A DNA stretch of 64,000 nt, from assembly GCF_013409575.1 (NCBI RefSeq), contig NZ_JACCCY010000003.1:581001-645000 (forward strand), in the 5' to 3' direction. Of the stretch, positions 35,504-44,154 are shown one piece after another (position 1 is the first letter of the stretch; each line of letters opens with the position of its first letter). The position numbers and the translations under genes were made by a program. Origin of the DNA: Macellibacteroides fermentans (lineage in GTDB: Bacteria > Bacteroidota > Bacteroidia > Bacteroidales > Tannerellaceae). A model generated the notes under the pieces. It did no database searches, was not told where the DNA came from, and was given only the letters and a program-made list of their open reading frames with translations.

Positions 35504-38500
35504 TTAGAAAGTAAGGTTTGCACCTACTGAAATTGTTCTCGACTGAGGATAGATACCTTTGTCTACTCCGATATTAAAGTAATCTCCCGCTGCAATTTCC
35601 GGATCAAATCCATCATATGAGGTGAATGTGAAGAGGTTTTCGGCTGTTACAAACAAGCGTAAACGTTGTAATGAAGCCTTTTCAAGCAAGGAGGTTGGCA
35701 ACGAATAACCCAACTGAATGGTTTTAAGACGTACATAGGAACCATCTTTGATGTATAGGTCGGACGAACGCCAGTTACGGTTAGGATTGACAGCGGTCAT
35801 ACGCGGAATCTTATTGGATGTTCCTTCACCGATCCAGCGGTCAAGCATCCAGGACGGACGGTTCATTGCCTGGATATCTCCACGTTGTGAGAAATCGAAG
35901 ACATCATTACCGGCTGTTCCCTGGAAGAACAGATTCAAATCGAATCCTTTCCAATCGGCACCCAGGCTCAGACCGAAGGTCCAATCGGGCATTCCCTTAC
36001 CAATCTTAGTCTTATCGGCATCTGTAATCTTACCATCAGGCGTGTTGGATTTCTCGCCGGCTATATCCAGGAAGATAACATCTCCCGGCTGTGCCTTTTC
36101 GCCATATTTGCTGTTATACTCGTCGGCCTGTTGCTGGTTCTGCAGAATTCCGCCGGTTTTGTAACCATAGAAGTAGGGGTATACTTCACCGTTTCTACCT
36201 TTTACATAACTTCCCACACCCGATGCTCCGGCATCAGCATAGATAGCTTCGCCCGATGCATTACCCAGTTTGATGAGCTTATTGTTAAGGTAAGATGCAT
36301 TGGCTCCTACGTTGAACGAGAAATCGTTGATCTTAAGTTTGTATGTTGATTCAAATTCGAGACCCCAGTTCTGCATATCACCCGCATTGGCAATAGGAGC
36401 ACCCTTTCCTACATAGGCAGGAATAGGTTGATCCATCAACATACCGTTGGTATTCTTCTTGAAATAGTCGAAGCCGAAAGTAAGCGAATTATTAAAGAAG
36501 CGAGATTCAAAACCTAAGTCAAGCTGTTCAGACTCTTCCCATTTAACATCCGGATTGGCAATTTTAGAGGGACTGCTACCGTATTGCATCGTTGCATGAT
36601 CGCCCGAACCGAAGTAATAATTCTGTCCGCCGTCCATCAAACTGGTATAACGGAACTGACCGATACGCTCGTTACCGTTCTTACCCCAGCTGGCACGAAG
36701 CTTCAGGTTGCTGAACCAATCGGGACGGCTATCCATAAAGGCCTCGTTTGTAACGTTCCATCCTAAAGATACTGAAGGGAAAACAGCCCATTTATGATTG
36801 GGTCCGAAATTGGACGAACCATCACGACGTACTGTAGCCTGAATCATATAACGTTCGTCGAAGTTGTAGTCGATACGACCGAAATAAGATGCCAGCGTCT
36901 GGTTGGAGAATCCTCCTGTTCCACCTGCCACGCGCTCTTCATCACGATCTGCAATGGCCGAATTGATATTAGCCTTGTCGGGATTGGTTTCCAGCAGGTC
37001 AAAATCGTCGCCATACAATTCACGCAGGGTGTATTCCTTGGCCGACTGACCCAACAAAACGGTCAGGTTGTGCTTGTCGTCGAATGTTTTGGTATAGGTA
37101 AGTGTATTTTCAACCTGCCAGGTAAAACCACGGTGCATGTTTGAGAATACAGAGCTCTGGGTGATATTCTTACCCTGCGTAGCCAGGAAGTAAGGGAATG
37201 TATAGCCGTCGTTACCCCAGAAAGCCAGGTCGGCGCCGTAGCTTGATTTGAACTTCAAACCTTCATAAAGATCCAGTTCGCCCCAGAAGCTGGCAACAAA
37301 CTTGTCTTCATTCAATGTGGAGGAAGTAGGTGCATTAAGCATCCCGACCGGATTGGCGATTTCCTGGAAGCCTCCGGCAGGAATGGTGTAGACCTTTCCG
37401 TCTTTATCTTTAACAGCATGTGGATAAGAAGCCAGCACCGATTCGGGATTGGTTGCATATACAGGTACTGTTGGGTCGAAAGCCAATGCACTACCAAGTA
37501 TTGATCCATATTCAGAGTTGGTCTCGATACCCGATGATTTAGCTCTTGCATAGCTGATATTCACTCCAACCCTCATTTTATTCAGGAAGGAACGATCTTT
37601 AGTCTCAAATACGTTGTATGTGCTGTTGGTTCTTAATGACCAGCGGTTGTAGTTGGACTTTCCATAATTACCACCCACAATACCTTCCTGATCAAAATAA
37701 CCTAGTGATAGAAAATAAACAATCTTGTCTGATCCGCCGTTAACGCTTACCTGGTGACTCTGCACCGGTGCGTCGTAATTAAATGTTTCATCCTGCCAAT
37801 CTGTACCTTTTCCTGCTGATGCGATTTGTTCGGGCAGGTATTTAGGCGCATTGCCATCATTTACCGCCACTTCATTCATCAGCGTCATGTACTCGGTTGC
37901 ATTCAGAACAGATCTTTTCTTCCATGGATTCTGCAATCCATAGGTAAAGTCGTACGTAATATTTGTCTTTCCGGATACACCCGACTTGGTGGTTACCAGA
38001 ATAACCCCGTTGGCTGCACGTGCACCGTAAATGGCTGCCGATGCAGCATCCTTCAATATTTCCACAGACTGGATATCTGTAGGATTCAGGTAGTTGATAC
38101 CTCCGTCAACCGGCATACCATCCACAATGTAAAGAGGTTCACTGTTGTTTACCGTACCTACACCACGGATACGCACCTTCGAATCGGCTCCCGGCTGACC
38201 CGAGCTTTGGGTGATCTGCACACCGGATACCTTTCCTTTCAAGGCATCTTCAATGCGAGAAGGGGTTGTATTATTCAGATCTTCGGCAGTCACACGGCTG
38301 ATTGCTGCCGTAACCACACTCTTCTTCTGCACACCATAACCAACTACAACCACCTCATCAAGGGTTTCTGTATCTTCCTGAAGGGTGATATTCATAAGTT
38401 TGGATCCATCGGCTGCAACCTCTAAAGGTTTATAACCGATATAGGTTATGGAAAGCATACTTTTTGCCGGAACGGCAAAGGAGAACTGACCATCCAGGTC

Positions 38501-38659
38501 AGTGATCGTACCTATAGAGGTACCTTTAACTACTACATTTACTCCTGGAAGCGGTAAATTATCCCCTCCCGACACCACTACTCCTTTAATCTGTATATCT
38601 TGGGCGAACACAGAAAAGGCAGTGCACCATAGAAACACAATGACTAATAAATTTCTCAT
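35504..38659 (-). CDS. susC: SusC/RagA TonB-dependent outer-membrane transporter
   Basis: The 1051-residue protein has a signal peptide ending in FAQD, a carboxypeptidase-regulatory-like domain (residues 22-100) and a TonB-box/plug start EVVVVGYGVQKKSVVTAA. A plug with VRIRGVGTVNNSEPLYIVDGM follows, then a 22-strand barrel ending in TISVGANLTF. There is no N-terminal STN domain, so control by a sigma/anti-sigma pair is unlikely, consistent with the HTH regulator upstream. With SusD it imports glucan oligosaccharides, probably beta-1,3-linked. A TATGTTTG -7 element lies 36 bp upstream. Confidence 0.96.
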   Translation of the reverse strand: MRNLLVIVFLWCTAFSVFAQDIQIKGVVVSGGDNLPLPGVNVVVKGTSIGTITDLDGQFSFAVPAKSMLSITYIGYKPLEVAADGSKLMNITLQEDTETLDEVVVVGYGVQKKSVVTAAISRVTAEDLNNTTPSRIEDALKGKVSGVQITQSSGQPGADSKVRIRGVGTVNNSEPLYIVDGMPVDGGINYLNPTDIQSVEILKDAASAAIYGARAANGVILVTTKSGVSGKTNITYDFTYGLQNPWKKRSVLNATEYMTLMNEVAVNDGNAPKYLPEQIASAGKGTDWQDETFNYDAPVQSHQVSVNGGSDKIVYFLSLGYFDQEGIVGGNYGKSNYNRWSLRTNSTYNVFETKDRSFLNKMRVGVNISYARAKSSGIETNSEYGSILGSALAFDPTVPVYATNPESVLASYPHAVKDKDGKVYTIPAGGFQEIANPVGMLNAPTSSTLNEDKFVASFWGELDLYEGLKFKSSYGADLAFWGNDGYTFPYFLATQGKNITQSSVFSNMHRGFTWQVENTLTYTKTFDDKHNLTVLLGQSAKEYTLRELYGDDFDLLETNPDKANINSAIADRDEERVAGGTGGFSNQTLASYFGRIDYNFDERYMIQATVRRDGSSNFGPNHKWAVFPSVSLGWNVTNEAFMDSRPDWFSNLKLRASWGKNGNERIGQFRYTSLMDGGQNYYFGSGDHATMQYGSSPSKIANPDVKWEESEQLDLGFESRFFNNSLTFGFDYFKKNTNGMLMDQPIPAYVGKGAPIANAGDMQNWGLEFESTYKLKINDFSFNVGANASYLNNKLIKLGNASGEAIYADAGASGVGSYVKGRNGEVYPYFYGYKTGGILQNQQQADEYNSKYGEKAQPGDVIFLDIAGEKSNTPDGKITDADKTKIGKGMPDWTFGLSLGADWKGFDLNLFFQGTAGNDVFDFSQRGDIQAMNRPSWMLDRWIGEGTSNKIPRMTAVNPNRNWRSSDLYIKDGSYVRLKTIQLGYSLPTSLLEKASLQRLRLFVTAENLFTFTSYDGFDPEIAAGDYFNIGVDKGIYPQSRTISVGANLTF

Positions 38660-38694
38660 AAATTATTAAATTAAGATTGACTGTTGAAACAGTG

Positions 38695-38702
38695 CAAACA
38701 TA
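38695..38702 (-). promoter_or_regulatory. -7 element of the beta-1,3-glucan-type PUL
   Basis: The minus strand reads TATGTTTG 36 bp before the SusC start. The same octamer in a similar AT-rich leader precedes the other SusC (53014-53021). Confidence 0.6.
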
Positions 38703-38803
38703 AGTTAATAAGAAATGATAAATTTAAAAATGTCCTACACGCGAATACGGCAAAGCACTAAAATTAATACGACAACAATTCGATTCAAAAAGTTAACAGC
38801 CTG

Positions 38804-41677
38804 TTATTCAATTGAGTTTAAATACTCAAGTAAATTTATTTCACGTTCAAGACCAATTCGTTTGCGTAATCTGTATCGCATGGCTTCTACTCCTCTTACG
38901 GATATATTTAGAAGCGGAGCCATCTCTTTAGATGATAAATCCATCTTAAGGAAGGCACACATCTTACGTTCGCTAAGGGTAAGATCGGGATGTCTTTCGC
39001 TCAGCTTGGTCATAAAATTATTATGAACCAGGTCGAATTGCTCCTCGAACCGTTTGAGCAGATCGTCGGACTGCATATTGGAATCGATTCGGCTGTTAAC
39101 GTTGACAAGCATACGTTTCACCTTTACAAAAGGTTCTCCCCGCATCTCCTCCATCACCTTGAAAAGATCTTCCTTTATGTCGGTCAGAATCTCATTCTTC
39201 CTTACAAAGTTTATGGTAAGATTGGCCATCTCCTGACTCTTATGCTTCAACTCGTATTGGAGTTTCTCGTTGTTCAGGCGCATGATCTCGTTTTCCTGAA
39301 GGGTGGTCGTCTTAATAAACTGCTCTTCTTTCAGACGCATAGCTTTTTCTTTTTCGGCCAGTTCGAAAAGCTTCTTACGGCGGATTCGCCATTCATCCAA
39401 ACGATAGACAAAATAGGCAATAACAACCAAAAACATAAAATACACAAAATAGGCCCACATGGAACGATACCACGGAGGTAGAATAACAAAGGAAAAGGAG
39501 GTCTGCGATACCGAACCATCCGAATCGATGGACTCAAGTTCGAAGGTATAACTGCCTTCCCTTAAATTACTGAATTCCTTTGATTCGGAAGCCGAAGGCT
39601 CAGACCATGAGCCATTAGGACTCAGTCTGTAGCGGTACATCACACTTTTCTCCCTGTCGAAGGCATGAAGCGTATATTCAAAGCGAAGGGAGTTGTTCCT
39701 ATATTCAATTTCCGGAACAGCCTCCATTCCCATAAAATTGGCGCTGTAAAGGAGGATATCCTTGGGGAAAGAGGTGTAAACCTTTTTAATAAACAGTTCG
39801 TTGTTATCCTCTTTCGGTTTGTTGTACGTCAGATCCAGCAGAGAAAAGCCATATTCATTGGGAATGATCACCGTCGAATCGTTTATCAGCTGAAAGGTTT
39901 CATAGTAGCGGATAAAATCCATCTGCTTGTGGTTAATAGGGAACATCATCGATGAAAGCACCCTTCCCTCTTTGTTGAACTTAAGCACCCCGATGCCGTT
40001 GCGATCCAGCCCGATGACCGAATCGCCGTATTGCTTCAATATCGAATGAGGAAAAGACTGGGGAATAGCAGAACTGAGTTCCATTTTATCTTTTCCGGCA
40101 TTGTAAGTGTATAGCCCAGAATCGGTTGAGAAATAGAGAGTCTTCCCCAGCTTGCTGATATAAAGATTGCGGGTGGACATCAATCCATCCCTCAGGGTAT
40201 AAAACCGGCTCCGGGTCACCTTACAGGCAACCGTATCAATCTCAATACGCAGGGGGCCTTCAGAAGTATTACGGATCCAGGCTACTTCGGGCGACTCAAA
40301 CTCAAAGTTCTTAAACCAGTCGTTCACCCCCTCCAGCTTTGCTTTAACACGCCACTTATCAGCAACTTTTTCCAATACATACATCCCTTCATAACCTCCT
40401 GCCCACAACTTGGACGGATTGCCCGGCGACTTTGTACAGGTCCACATCCCCCTTAACCCGGGAACGGATTCAATGGTTTTACCATCCAGAATGTAGAGGC
40501 CCTTGTCATGCATGCAAAATAGTTTTCCGTCTATCTCCTTTAAGTCCCAGACCTGTCCGCTAAACTGAGGGATAAACTCTATCTCGGCCGATAATTCTCC
40601 AAAACGGACAGGCCAGGAGGTACGATAAACGCCGCTATTGGTACCCAGATAGAGAAAACCTTTGTAAATAACGGAGGCATAGCCTGCACCGGACGAATAC
40701 GGATAGGTATACAGCGTGGTGAAAGGGGTATCCAACGAAATATAATCAATGCCATTATCAAGACCCAGCCAAAGATTGTTTCGTTTATCAAAGGCGATAT
40801 ACAAAACCGTATTGTTCTGCAAACCGTTCCTTTCATTGTAAAATTTTATCTTATGATTCTGCAGGTTCACGAGTACAAGTCCCCGGCGCACCGTACCGAT
40901 GGCCAGCATATTTCCCGAAACAGCCATGGAAAAGACCTCATTGGATCGGAGAAAAGCCTCTGCACCTGTTACAAGAGGAGTCACCGTCGTCCCTTCCACG
41001 TAATAAAGTCCATCCAGCGCTGTAGCCACCAACATACCGGATTGATAAGGGGCTATGCTACGGATATGCTTCCCTATCAGTTTATCACCTCCCGAAAGAG
41101 GAAAGAATTTATTTCCCACCAATACAAAAACTCCTTTTGTGGTACCGATATACAGCGTGCTGTTTATAACTGCCGAGCAATCGATCTTTCCAACCGAAGG
41201 CACCAGGCTGAACTCGTCGCCGTACTGCTTAACGACCACCCAGTCGGCCACATAATAAAATAGATTCTCAACATGGTACACACCCCAGTAGGCCCCGTTG
41301 AACCGCTGGGTAGGAGGAAGTGAATCCGAAAGGTTCACATACTGCAGATTGCCGCTCGCGTTGGGTGTAAAATATCCGAATTCACTATCGCCACCCACAT
41401 AAATACGGTTCAGCTTTTCGGAAACAAATACAGATCTTACATCCGTTTCGTTGTGGATGGGGAAACGGTTCCATTCGCTCCCATCGTATTGAAGCAGTCC
41501 GTTCTTATTACCAAAATAGATCCAGTTTTCGTTGAATGCCTTTATCTGCCATGTCTGAGAACCTTTGCCAAAAAGCTCTTTCTTGTAATTTGTGACAAAA
41601 TGGTTCCATTCCGCAAGCAAATCGGAAGAGAGTAATAATAGCAAGCTCAGGGTATATATGATTCGGTTCTTATACAT
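38804..41677 (-). CDS. membrane-tethered LuxR-type PUL regulator with propeller sensor (copy 1)
   Basis: The 957-residue protein has a signal sequence and a long periplasmic region of beta-propeller repeats (YIGTTKGVFVLVGN, LWLGLDNGIDYISLDTPF). A Y_Y_Y-type Ig domain (NLREGSYTFELESIDSDG) leads to a single membrane helix near residues 735-757, then a coiled coil (about 765-820) and a C-terminal LuxR-type helix-turn-helix (LSERKMCAFLKMDLSSKEMAPLLN, residues about 895-940). It has no histidine kinase or receiver domain, so it is a one-component sensor. It likely detects a glucan fragment in the periplasm and activates the SusC operon just downstream. The start is at 41677; 39 upstream codons of open frame contain the promoter. 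Confidence 0.9.
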   Translation of the reverse strand: MYKNRIIYTLSLLLLLSSDLLAEWNHFVTNYKKELFGKGSQTWQIKAFNENWIYFGNKNGLLQYDGSEWNRFPIHNETDVRSVFVSEKLNRIYVGGDSEFGYFTPNASGNLQYVNLSDSLPPTQRFNGAYWGVYHVENLFYYVADWVVVKQYGDEFSLVPSVGKIDCSAVINSTLYIGTTKGVFVLVGNKFFPLSGGDKLIGKHIRSIAPYQSGMLVATALDGLYYVEGTTVTPLVTGAEAFLRSNEVFSMAVSGNMLAIGTVRRGLVLVNLQNHKIKFYNERNGLQNNTVLYIAFDKRNNLWLGLDNGIDYISLDTPFTTLYTYPYSSGAGYASVIYKGFLYLGTNSGVYRTSWPVRFGELSAEIEFIPQFSGQVWDLKEIDGKLFCMHDKGLYILDGKTIESVPGLRGMWTCTKSPGNPSKLWAGGYEGMYVLEKVADKWRVKAKLEGVNDWFKNFEFESPEVAWIRNTSEGPLRIEIDTVACKVTRSRFYTLRDGLMSTRNLYISKLGKTLYFSTDSGLYTYNAGKDKMELSSAIPQSFPHSILKQYGDSVIGLDRNGIGVLKFNKEGRVLSSMMFPINHKQMDFIRYYETFQLINDSTVIIPNEYGFSLLDLTYNKPKEDNNELFIKKVYTSFPKDILLYSANFMGMEAVPEIEYRNNSLRFEYTLHAFDREKSVMYRYRLSPNGSWSEPSASESKEFSNLREGSYTFELESIDSDGSVSQTSFSFVILPPWYRSMWAYFVYFMFLVVIAYFVYRLDEWRIRRKKLFELAEKEKAMRLKEEQFIKTTTLQENEIMRLNNEKLQYELKHKSQEMANLTINFVRKNEILTDIKEDLFKVMEEMRGEPFVKVKRMLVNVNSRIDSNMQSDDLLKRFEEQFDLVHNNFMTKLSERHPDLTLSERKMCAFLKMDLSSKEMAPLLNISVRGVEAMRYRLRKRIGLEREINLLEYLNSIE

Positions 41678-41708
41678 GGTTCGATAGTATTGAAATTCAT
41701 TAACAGCA

Positions 41709-41716
41709 CAAATGTA
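41709..41716 (-). promoter_or_regulatory. -7 element of regulator copy 1
   Basis: The minus strand reads TACATTTG 31 bp upstream of the start. The same octamer lies upstream of the second regulator (56029-56036). Confidence 0.6.
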
Positions 41717-41752
41717 CAAAAACAAACGATACAAATCCGTTAATAAAACAAA

Positions 41753-41780
41753 ACCGGCCGGAGGTGATCCCCCGGCCGGT
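41753..41780 (-). terminator. terminator of the upstream (GH30) PUL
   Basis: ACCGGCCGG (41753-41761) pairs with CCGGCCGGT (41772-41780). On the minus strand the stem is followed by TTTGTTTTATTAA. It separates the second GH3 from the regulator of the next PUL. Confidence 0.85.
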
Positions 41781-41817
41781 ACATAATCAATCAACTGTCT
41801 CAGTTACTGTTTTATTC

Positions 41818-44013
41818 TTATTCAACAACGAAAGAACCTTTCAAAGCCGCACGGCTGTCGCCTCCTACCCACAGGTTGAAATCACCGGCCTCAACAACCT
41901 TCTTCATATCGATGTTCCAGAAGGCGAGCTCCTGTATCGGCAGACTGAAGCTTACACTGCGGCTTTCGCCCGACTTCAACGCGATGCGTTCGAAGCGCTT
42001 CAGCTCCTTTACCGGACGCGTTACTGAACCGAAACGGTCCTGAACATACAGCTGCGCTACCTCCGTTGCATCGTATTTACCCGTATTGGTCAGATCGAAG
42101 CTTACCGTAAGTACGTCGCCCTCCTTCAGTTTCTCTGAAGATAGCTTCAGGTTGTCGTATTTGAATGTGCTGTAAGACAAGCCGTAACCAAAGGGATACA
42201 GCGGATCGTTACCCGCATCCAGATAGAACGAGGTGTTACCCAGCGAGGTCTGTCCAGCTTCCGCAGGGATATCCTGCAGCATCGTCTCCGTGCCCTGGAA
42301 AGGACGGCCCGTGCTGTTGTGACTGTAATAAAGCGGAATCTGACCTACCTCTTTCGGGAAGGTCACTGGCAGTTTGCCGCTGGGTACTGACTTGCCGAAG
42401 AGCAGATCCGCCAGGGCCGGGCCGCCCATCGTGCCCGGATGGAAGCTGTAAAGCAAGGCATCGGACAAGGCTGCCTCTTTACCGATAGTTAGCGGTCTAC
42501 CCGCCATTACGATCGTAACCAGAGGTTTACCCGTATTGGCTACCGCCTCGATCAAAGCGCTCTGCGCGCCCTGCAGGTTCAGGTTGGCCAGACAGTGGGC
42601 CTCGCCGGACAGGATGGATTCCTCTCCTACAAAAGCCAACACCACATCTGCCGATGATGCGGCACGTACCGCTGCGGCGATACCGCCCGTATTCGTATCC
42701 CGGCTGTAGCTTACGCCCGGGGCATACACGATCTTGATCTTATCGCCATAAGCTGATTCCAATGCCTTCAGGGGCGTTTGGGTATAGTTCTTGTCCCCGT
42801 CGAACACCCACGTACCCATCTGGTCGTGCGGTGCATCCGCCATCGGACCGATTACGGCGATGGTCTTTACGGATTCTCCCAGAGGTAACACCGAACCTTC
42901 GTTCTTTAGAAGTACGGCCGACTCGATGGCTGCCTCCTTGGCTGCCTCCAGGTGTGAAGCTGCGTAAAGCACCTCTCCCTTGCTCTCATCCACATACGGA
43001 TTCTCAAACAACCCGAGACGGAACTTCACACGCAGGATGTTACGTACTGCATTGTCGATCGTCTCCTCCTTCACCTTACCTTCCGAGATCAGTTCCTTCA
43101 GGTGGTTCACGTAATGGTAGCTTACCATCTCCATGTCGACACCCGCATTCACAGCCTTAAGCGCCGCTTCCTTCCCGTCGGCACAAAAGCCGTGGGCGAT
43201 CATCTCCCCTACCGAAGCCCAGTCGGATACCACAAAACCGTCGAAGCCCCACTCCTTGCGCAGTACATCCTTCAGGATATAACCGTTGCCCGAGGCAGGG
43301 ATGCCGTCGTTGTCGTTAAAGGAGGTCATATAGGTAGCTGCTCCGGCTTTGGCTGCCGCCTCGAAAGAGGGCAGGTACACATTGCGAAGCAACCGTTCCG
43401 GAATATGGGTGGAGTTATAGTCGCGGCCACCTTCTGCTGCCCCGTAGCCCACAAAGTGCTTCGGACAAGCTGCGATGGAGGTGGGATTGTTCAAAGAATC
43501 TCCCTGGAATCCCTTCACCATGGCGGCACCCAATACCGAGGTCAGGTAGGTATCTTCACCCAGACTCTCCGCAATGCGGCCCCAGCGGGGATCGCGGGAG
43601 ATATCCACCATCGGTGCGAAAGTCCACCGCACCCCTACCGAAGAGGCTTCGATGGCGGCAATGCGCGCACCCTTCTCGATCAGATCCGGATTGAACGAAG
43701 CCGCCTGTCCCAGCGGAATAGGGAAAATCGTCTTGAATCCATGGATCACATCACGGCCCACAATCAGCGGAATGCCCAGGCGCGACTGCTCCACTGCCGT
43801 ACGTTGGTAGGCATTGATGGTTTTGGCATCGGCCACATTGAGGATAGAGCCCACTTCACCCTTCTTGATCAGCTCGGCGGTTGTATTTACATCACCCGAC
43901 GGACTGATCTGATTCATCTGGCCGATCTTCTCTTCCAGCGTCATCTGGGAAAGCAAGGCCTCCACCCTCTTCTCCACATCGTTGCTTTTTACCGAAGTGG
44001 AGCTTTGGCATGA
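41818..44013 (-). repeat. 2.2-kb direct repeat, copy B (GH3 gene)
   Basis: This is the partner of 29155-31350, in the same orientation and collinear without visible indels. Recombination between the two would delete or duplicate one complete PUL unit of 12,663 bp. Confidence 0.9.
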
Positions 44014-44061
44014 AACCAATGCTGCCAAAAGCAAGCAACCTGTGATAATTCTCTTGTTCAT
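41818..44061 (-). CDS. bglX: GH3 beta-glucosidase, lipoprotein (copy B)
   Basis: The 747-residue protein matches copy A almost residue for residue after the signal peptide. The by-eye differences are a short patch near residue 55 (SPSGDVNTTAEL against SPWDDPKAIAEL), ADAKT for ADPQT, and three single changes (Ser to Thr, Gly to Ala, Glu to Gln). The nucleophile segment GFVVSDWASVGE and the KHF motif are unchanged. The signal peptide is a different sequence (MNKRIITGCLLLAALVSC) but keeps the LVSC lipobox. It closes the GH30 PUL and probably converts beta-1,6- and beta-1,3-gluco-oligosaccharides to glucose in the periplasm. Confidence 0.95.
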   Translation of the reverse strand: MNKRIITGCLLLAALVSCQSSTSVKSNDVEKRVEALLSQMTLEEKIGQMNQISPSGDVNTTAELIKKGEVGSILNVADAKTINAYQRTAVEQSRLGIPLIVGRDVIHGFKTIFPIPLGQAASFNPDLIEKGARIAAIEASSVGVRWTFAPMVDISRDPRWGRIAESLGEDTYLTSVLGAAMVKGFQGDSLNNPTSIAACPKHFVGYGAAEGGRDYNSTHIPERLLRNVYLPSFEAAAKAGAATYMTSFNDNDGIPASGNGYILKDVLRKEWGFDGFVVSDWASVGEMIAHGFCADGKEAALKAVNAGVDMEMVSYHYVNHLKELISEGKVKEETIDNAVRNILRVKFRLGLFENPYVDESKGEVLYAASHLEAAKEAAIESAVLLKNEGSVLPLGESVKTIAVIGPMADAPHDQMGTWVFDGDKNYTQTPLKALESAYGDKIKIVYAPGVSYSRDTNTGGIAAAVRAASSADVVLAFVGEESILSGEAHCLANLNLQGAQSALIEAVANTGKPLVTIVMAGRPLTIGKEAALSDALLYSFHPGTMGGPALADLLFGKSVPSGKLPVTFPKEVGQIPLYYSHNSTGRPFQGTETMLQDIPAEAGQTSLGNTSFYLDAGNDPLYPFGYGLSYSTFKYDNLKLSSEKLKEGDVLTVSFDLTNTGKYDATEVAQLYVQDRFGSVTRPVKELKRFERIALKSGESRSVSFSLPIQELAFWNIDMKKVVEAGDFNLWVGGDSRAALKGSFVVE

Positions 44062-44154
44062 ATATACTAATTTATTTATACATTTAGTTCAACATATTCC
44101 AACCATATCCCGACCCACCGAAAGAATAACCCTCTACAGGATAGTTGATGTTCC

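Noticed and set aside
38804-41677. Hybrid two-component system (HTCS) regulator
   Set aside because: The periplasmic part looks alike, but no histidine kinase, receiver or AraC domain follows the membrane helix; only a coiled coil and a LuxR-type HTH are present.
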